From: an uncultured Verrucomicrobiales bacterium
Lineage (GTDB): Bacteria; Verrucomicrobiota; Verrucomicrobiae; Limisphaerales; CANJSG01
Assembly: GCA_946480965.1 (NCBI GenBank)
Contig: CAMLMI010000175.1
Span: 1-9,101 of the forward strand
Reading direction: 5' to 3'
Length of the DNA stretch: 9,101 bases
Shown here: in pieces, positions 6,694 to 9,101 of the stretch
How the letters are laid out: each line of letters opens with the position of its first letter
Position numbering within the stretch: position 1 is the stretch's first letter
Notes under the pieces: generated by a model
What the model saw: only the letters and a program-made list of their open reading frames with translations
Told to the model about the DNA's origin: nothing
The model's database searches: none
Translations under genes and position numbers: made by a program

Positions 6694-6722
6694 TTGACCC
6701 GTCGGAAGTGCCTTCCTAAGGT
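6694..6722 (+). promoter_or_regulatory. Candidate sigma-70-type promoter for citrate synthase, with a small inverted repeat in the spacer
   Basis: A -35-like TTGACC (6694-6699; five of six consensus bases) and a -10-like TAAGGT (6717-6722; matching at the key first, second and last positions) are separated by 17 bases. This would start transcription about 35 bases before the citrate synthase ATG. The spacer contains an inverted repeat GGAAG-TGC-CTTCC (6704-6716), which could be an operator. Identified by eye only; the -10 match is weak. Confidence 0.35.
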
Positions 6723-6764
6723 CGCGCAGCATCCGACATCCCGAGAATTACCGCCTCCTTTTGC

Positions 6765-7904
6765 ATGAGCACCAGCACCGCTTCCACCACCGTTTCCAAA
6801 GGCCTTGATGGCATCGTCGCCGCCCACACGCGCCTGAGCGACGTGCGGGGGGACGTCGGCCAGCTCATCTACTGCGGCTACGACATCAACGAGCTGGCGG
6901 GCAAGGTCACCTACGAGGAAGTCGTCCACCTGCTCCACCACGACCACCTGCCGAACGCGAAGGAACTGGCCGAGCTCAAGCAGACGCTGGCCGGTTTCCG
7001 CGACCTGCCCAAGGGCGTGATCGACATCATCCAGCGGATGCCCAAGGACGCCGCGCCGATGCACGTCATCCGCACCGGCATCTCCGCCCTCGGCTGCTTC
7101 GACACCACCGCCGAGGACGATTCCCAGCACGCCCAGCGACGGAAGGCGCTGCGCCTGGTCGCCCAGATCCCGGTCATCACCGCCTATTTCCACCGCCATC
7201 GCCAGGGACTGCCCCTCGTCGCCCCCGATGCGAGCCTCGGCGAAGCGGCGAACTTCCTCTACATGATCGACGGCGTCATTCCGTCCGCCGAGAAGGAGAG
7301 CACGATGGACATGTGCTACGTGCTCCACGCGGACCACGGCATGAACGCCTCCACCTTCAGCGCCCGCGTCACCATCGCCACGCTGTCGGACATGTATTCC
7401 GCCATCACCACCGCCATCGGCACGCTCAAGGGACCGCTCCACGGCGGTGCGAACGAAGGCGTGATCAAGATGCTTCAGGAGATCGGTTCGCTGGAGAAGG
7501 TGGACGAGTTCGTGGACAACGCCCTGGCCCAGAAGCAGAAGATCATGGGCATCGGCCACCGCGTTTACAAAGTGCTCGATCCCCGCGCCCCGCACCTCAA
7601 GAAGATGGCGCAGATCCTCAGCGCCAAGCTGGGCGAGCCGAAATGGATCCAGATGTCCGAACGCATCGCCCACCTTATGCTGGAGAAGAAGGGGCTGAAC
7701 GCGAACGTCGATTTCTACAGCGCCACGGTCTATTACAGCCTCGGCATCCCCACCGACCTCTTCACCCCGATATTCGCCATCGCCCGGACCAGCGGCTGGA
7801 CCGCCCACGTGCTGGAGCAGCTCGCCGACAACCGCCTCATCCGCCCGCAGTCGGTCTATACCGGCCCGGTCGGTCTGAAGGTGAAGGCCATCGAACAGCG
7901 CTGA
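6765..7904 (+). CDS. gltA: Citrate synthase
   Basis: A 379-residue enzyme that condenses acetyl-CoA with oxaloacetate to citrate, the entry step of the TCA cycle, in the cytoplasm. Its length fits the short, Gram-positive/archaeal-like class rather than the roughly 430-residue E. coli type. The catalytic residues are visible: LHGGANEG with H226, GIGHRVYKVLDPRA with H265, and NVDFYSATVYYSLGIP with D316. LHADHGMNAST (187-197) is the conserved substrate-site helix region. A 2-methylcitrate synthase of the same family cannot be fully excluded from sequence, but no prpB, prpD or other propionate genes are present, and sucC lies downstream, so citrate synthase is much more likely. There is no Shine-Dalgarno before the ATG. 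A strong terminator follows 17 bases after the stop. Confidence 0.96.
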   Translation: MSTSTASTTVSKGLDGIVAAHTRLSDVRGDVGQLIYCGYDINELAGKVTYEEVVHLLHHDHLPNAKELAELKQTLAGFRDLPKGVIDIIQRMPKDAAPMHVIRTGISALGCFDTTAEDDSQHAQRRKALRLVAQIPVITAYFHRHRQGLPLVAPDASLGEAANFLYMIDGVIPSAEKESTMDMCYVLHADHGMNASTFSARVTIATLSDMYSAITTAIGTLKGPLHGGANEGVIKMLQEIGSLEKVDEFVDNALAQKQKIMGIGHRVYKVLDPRAPHLKKMAQILSAKLGEPKWIQMSERIAHLMLEKKGLNANVDFYSATVYYSLGIPTDLFTPIFAIARTSGWTAHVLEQLADNRLIRPQSVYTGPVGLKVKAIEQR

Positions 7905-7920
7905 GGCTTCGATCCAAACA

Positions 7921-7955
7921 AAAGGCCCGCATCACCCATGGTGATGCGGGCCTTT
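7921..7955. terminator. Bidirectional intrinsic terminator
   Basis: Perfect 16-base inverted arms (7921-7936 and 7940-7955, starting AAAGGCCCGC and ending GCGGGCCTTT) enclose a 3-base CAT centre. It lies between the convergent stops of citrate synthase (7904) and the DUF4190-like gene (7974). The end of the stem gives TTT on the plus strand and TTTTGTTT on the minus strand, so it should stop transcription from both sides, with a better U-tract for the minus-strand gene. Confidence 0.9.
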
Positions 7956-7973
7956 GCCTGCCGGAAAACGGCC

Positions 7974-8240
7974 TCACTGGGAGATGACGGCTGCTCCCGC
8001 ACCAAAGACCATGAGAGCCACTTGGATGATGATGCCGATGATGGAGAGGATCGTGCCGATGATGCCGCAGATCTTTCCGGCGTTCGTGTTGCCCCGTCCC
8101 GCCGGGTCCATTTGGCCCGCATCCATTTCCTTGAGATCGCTCGAGCCCATGATGAAAGCCGGGATTCCGGTGAAGAGGCCGCAGCAGGGTATGCTGAGAA
8201 TGCCGAGAACAAGAATGAGGGTTCCGCGATGGGGTTTCAT
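7974..8240 (-). CDS. Small membrane protein, DUF4190-like
   Basis: An 88-residue protein with two hydrophobic segments, about residues 7-32 (GTLILVLGILSIPCCGLFTGIPAFIMG) and 57-85 (AGKICGIIGTILSIIGIIIQ...), joined by a polar loop. The RGTLILVLGILS...CCGLFTGIPAFIMG start, the loop DLKEMDAGQMDPAGRGNT and the following AGKICGIIGTILS match the pattern of DUF4190 proteins, small two-helix membrane proteins of unknown function. The ATG at 8240 is supported by AAGGA four bases upstream; a longer in-frame start at 8291 would add 17 unlikely residues. It is convergent with citrate synthase and shares the terminator at 7921-7955. Confidence 0.85.
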   Translation of the reverse strand: MKPHRGTLILVLGILSIPCCGLFTGIPAFIMGSSDLKEMDAGQMDPAGRGNTNAGKICGIIGTILSIIGIIIQVALMVFGAGAAVISQ

Positions 8241-8337
8241 AGGTTCCTTGGGTGGATATTGGACTCGTCGAAAAGGAATCAGGTCCGCCAAGTGAATTCA
8301 AACCCGATTCCGGAGCCGCCTCAGCTGCGGTTTAAGA

Positions 8338-8358
8338 TCGGAATGACGCGCATTCCGA
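8338..8358. promoter_or_regulatory. Inverted repeat upstream of the VapB-like antitoxin
   Basis: Perfect 8-base arms TCGGAATG (8338-8345) and CATTCCGA (8351-8358) flank a 5-base centre, 44 bases before the antitoxin ATG and in the divergent region with the DUF4190-like gene. VapB-type proteins commonly bind inverted repeats in their own promoter, so this is a candidate operator. A dispersed palindromic repeat is the main alternative. Confidence 0.4.
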
Positions 8359-8402
8359 CTGGAAGCTTGCCCGGCTCCAAGCCATGCCCTACCAGACATG
8401 GC

Positions 8403-8639
8403 ATGAAGATGACGCTCCATATCGACGAAGCGCTCCTGCAGCGCGTCATCGAGATCTACGGGTGCGACAGCAAAACGGAGGCCGTGGATTTCGCCCTCCG
8501 AGAGATGGAGCGTCGCCACATGCTTGCCGCCTACGCCCACCGTGGCCTTGGCTTGGAGCCGTCCGAATTGGTGAACGCCATCGATCCTGGCTACGACGTG
8601 TTGGCGGGCCGCAGCGTTCCCCAGCAGAAAGCACCTTGA
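8403..8639 (+). CDS. VapB-type antitoxin (ribbon-helix-helix), orphan
   Basis: A 78-residue protein. Residues 1-37 (MKMTLHIDEALLQRVIEIYG, then SKTEAVDFALREMERR) form a ribbon-helix-helix DNA-binding module: a short strand with alternating polar residues, helix, a turn at GCDSKTE, and a second helix. The C-terminal part (AYAHRGLGLEPSELVNAIDPGYDVLAGR) matches the toxin-neutralising tail of VapB family antitoxins. VapB normally blocks its partner VapC, a PIN-domain RNase, and represses their shared operon. No PIN-domain gene follows: 95 bases separate the stop from sucC, with no such frame. An ATG at 8409 is an alternative start. It could act as a stand-alone regulator or an antitoxin for a toxin encoded elsewhere. 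Confidence 0.8.
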   Translation: MKMTLHIDEALLQRVIEIYGCDSKTEAVDFALREMERRHMLAAYAHRGLGLEPSELVNAIDPGYDVLAGRSVPQQKAP

Positions 8640-8654
8640 AGCTTGGGCCAAGCT
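8640..8654. other. Short palindrome after the antitoxin gene
   Basis: AGCTTGG (8640-8646) and CCAAGCT (8648-8654) form a near-perfect DNA palindrome around a single G, starting directly after the stop codon of the antitoxin. It is too tight for a good RNA terminator and has no T-run next to it. It could be a protein-binding site ahead of sucC, or chance. Confidence 0.25.
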
Positions 8655-8734
8655 GAAGCACCGCACGTAGCCCATTTTTCCGAAATTCCGGACCTGACAG
8701 TGCTCCGGTCCATCGACGAACTTACCTAAAGCAA

Positions 8735-9101
8735 ATGAACATCCACGAGTATCAGGCCAAGGCCCTCTTCGAGAAATACGGCGTCCCCGTGCCCAAGGGC
8801 GCCGCCGCCAAGTCCGCCGCCGAGTTCGACACCGCGCTGGCTTCGCTCCCCGAAGGTCCCACCATGGTGAAGTCCCAGATCCATGCCGGCGGTCGCGGCA
8901 AGGGCACCTTCACCGATGGCTTCAAGGGCGGCGTGAAGTTCACCAAGTCCAAGGCCGACGCGAAGGCGATGGCGGGCAACATGCTCGACAAGACGCTCGT
9001 CACCGCCCAGACCGGCCCCGCCGGCCGCAAGGTTCAGACCGTTTACTTCACCGTCGCGAGCGACATCAAAAAGGAATACTACCTCGCCATCCTCCTCGAC
9101 C
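8735..9101 (+). CDS. sucC: Succinyl-CoA synthetase (ADP-forming) beta subunit, partial (C-terminus outside window)
   Basis: The first 122 codons are present. The protein forms, with SucD, the enzyme that converts succinyl-CoA to succinate with ATP or GTP formation in the TCA cycle. The N-terminus MNIHEYQAKALFEKYGVPVP is the classic ATP-grasp start of SucC; VKSQIHAGGRGKGTF (residues 45-59) is the nucleotide-binding signature, and DKTLVTAQTGPAGRKVQ with KKEYYLAILLD follow at the expected spacing. The ATG at 8735 is fixed by this conserved start. No Shine-Dalgarno is seen in the A-rich sequence just before it, and I found no convincing promoter in the 95-base gap. A sucD gene would be expected just past the window edge. 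Confidence 0.95.
   Translation, partial: MNIHEYQAKALFEKYGVPVPKGAAAKSAAEFDTALASLPEGPTMVKSQIHAGGRGKGTFTDGFKGGVKFTKSKADAKAMAGNMLDKTLVTAQTGPAGRKVQTVYFTVASDIKKEYYLAILLD

Noticed and set aside
3277..6768. A 1163-codon open frame on the plus strand, antisense to ribD, the kinase and the amidase
   Set aside because: It is the mirror of three well-recognised genes in high-GC DNA, where the antisense frame rarely has stops. Its protein has a strongly skewed composition (Gly, Ala, Val, Asp, Arg) and no recognisable domain.
6558..7808. A 416-codon open frame on the minus strand, antisense to citrate synthase
   Set aside because: Same high-GC antisense effect; it covers a citrate synthase with intact catalytic residues and shows no domain of its own.
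8019..8070. Repetitive GATGATG-rich stretch resembling a tandem repeat
   Set aside because: It is the coding sequence of an Ile-rich membrane helix in the DUF4190-like gene, not an exact repeat.
8655..8734. sigma-70 promoter for sucC (CTGACA ... TACCTA)
   Set aside because: The spacing between the two boxes is about 23 bases, too long for a normal promoter.

Overview
This window is a 9.1 kb, high-GC stretch of bacterial chromosome. It most resembles a member of the Verrucomicrobiota or the wider PVC group. The main clues are a type II secretion-like 'prepilin N-terminal' protein with a C-terminal His/Asp-Gly motif, a DUF4190-type small membrane protein, a stand-alone left-handed beta-helix protein of a type common in that phylum, and a Hanks-type protein kinase beside housekeeping genes. 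This placement is inferred from protein features only; the window has no rRNA or other taxonomic marker.

Layout from left to right. Positions 1-344 (minus) hold the start of an exported protein with a secretin/STN-like small domain, cut by the window edge. Positions 467-1150 (minus) hold a hexapeptide-repeat beta-helix protein. Positions 1348-2169 (minus) hold a pseudopilin-like protein. Positions 2425-2634 (plus) hold a small lipoprotein that ends only 7 bases from the convergent riboflavin synthase gene. Positions 2642-6582 (minus) hold four co-directional genes, in transcription order: N-acetylmuramoyl-L-alanine amidase, zinc-ribbon Ser/Thr kinase, ribD and ribE. Positions 6765-7904 (plus) hold citrate synthase, closed by a strong bidirectional terminator at 7921-7955. 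Positions 7974-8240 (minus) hold the DUF4190-like membrane protein. Positions 8403-8639 (plus) hold a VapB-like antitoxin with no toxin gene next to it. Positions 8735-9101 (plus) hold the start of sucC, cut by the window edge.

Functionally there are two clear metabolic groups. ribD and ribE supply the early (deaminase/reductase) and last steps of riboflavin synthesis. Citrate synthase and succinyl-CoA synthetase beta are TCA-cycle enzymes. The cell-wall amidase and the protein kinase sit directly upstream of the riboflavin genes; the kinase is only 24 bases from ribD, so the two are probably co-transcribed.

All non-coding gaps are shorter than 300 bases; the longest (2170-2424) separates two divergent genes and shows no clear promoter. 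I found no tRNA, rRNA, CRISPR, insertion sequence, integrase or riboswitch. Only the lipoprotein and DUF4190 genes have convincing Shine-Dalgarno sequences. The window looks like mostly ordinary chromosome. The items most worth a second look are the 7-base tandem repeat inside ribD, the palindromes between genes, the orphan VapB, and the kinase-riboflavin linkage. I did not find a convincing new multi-gene system.
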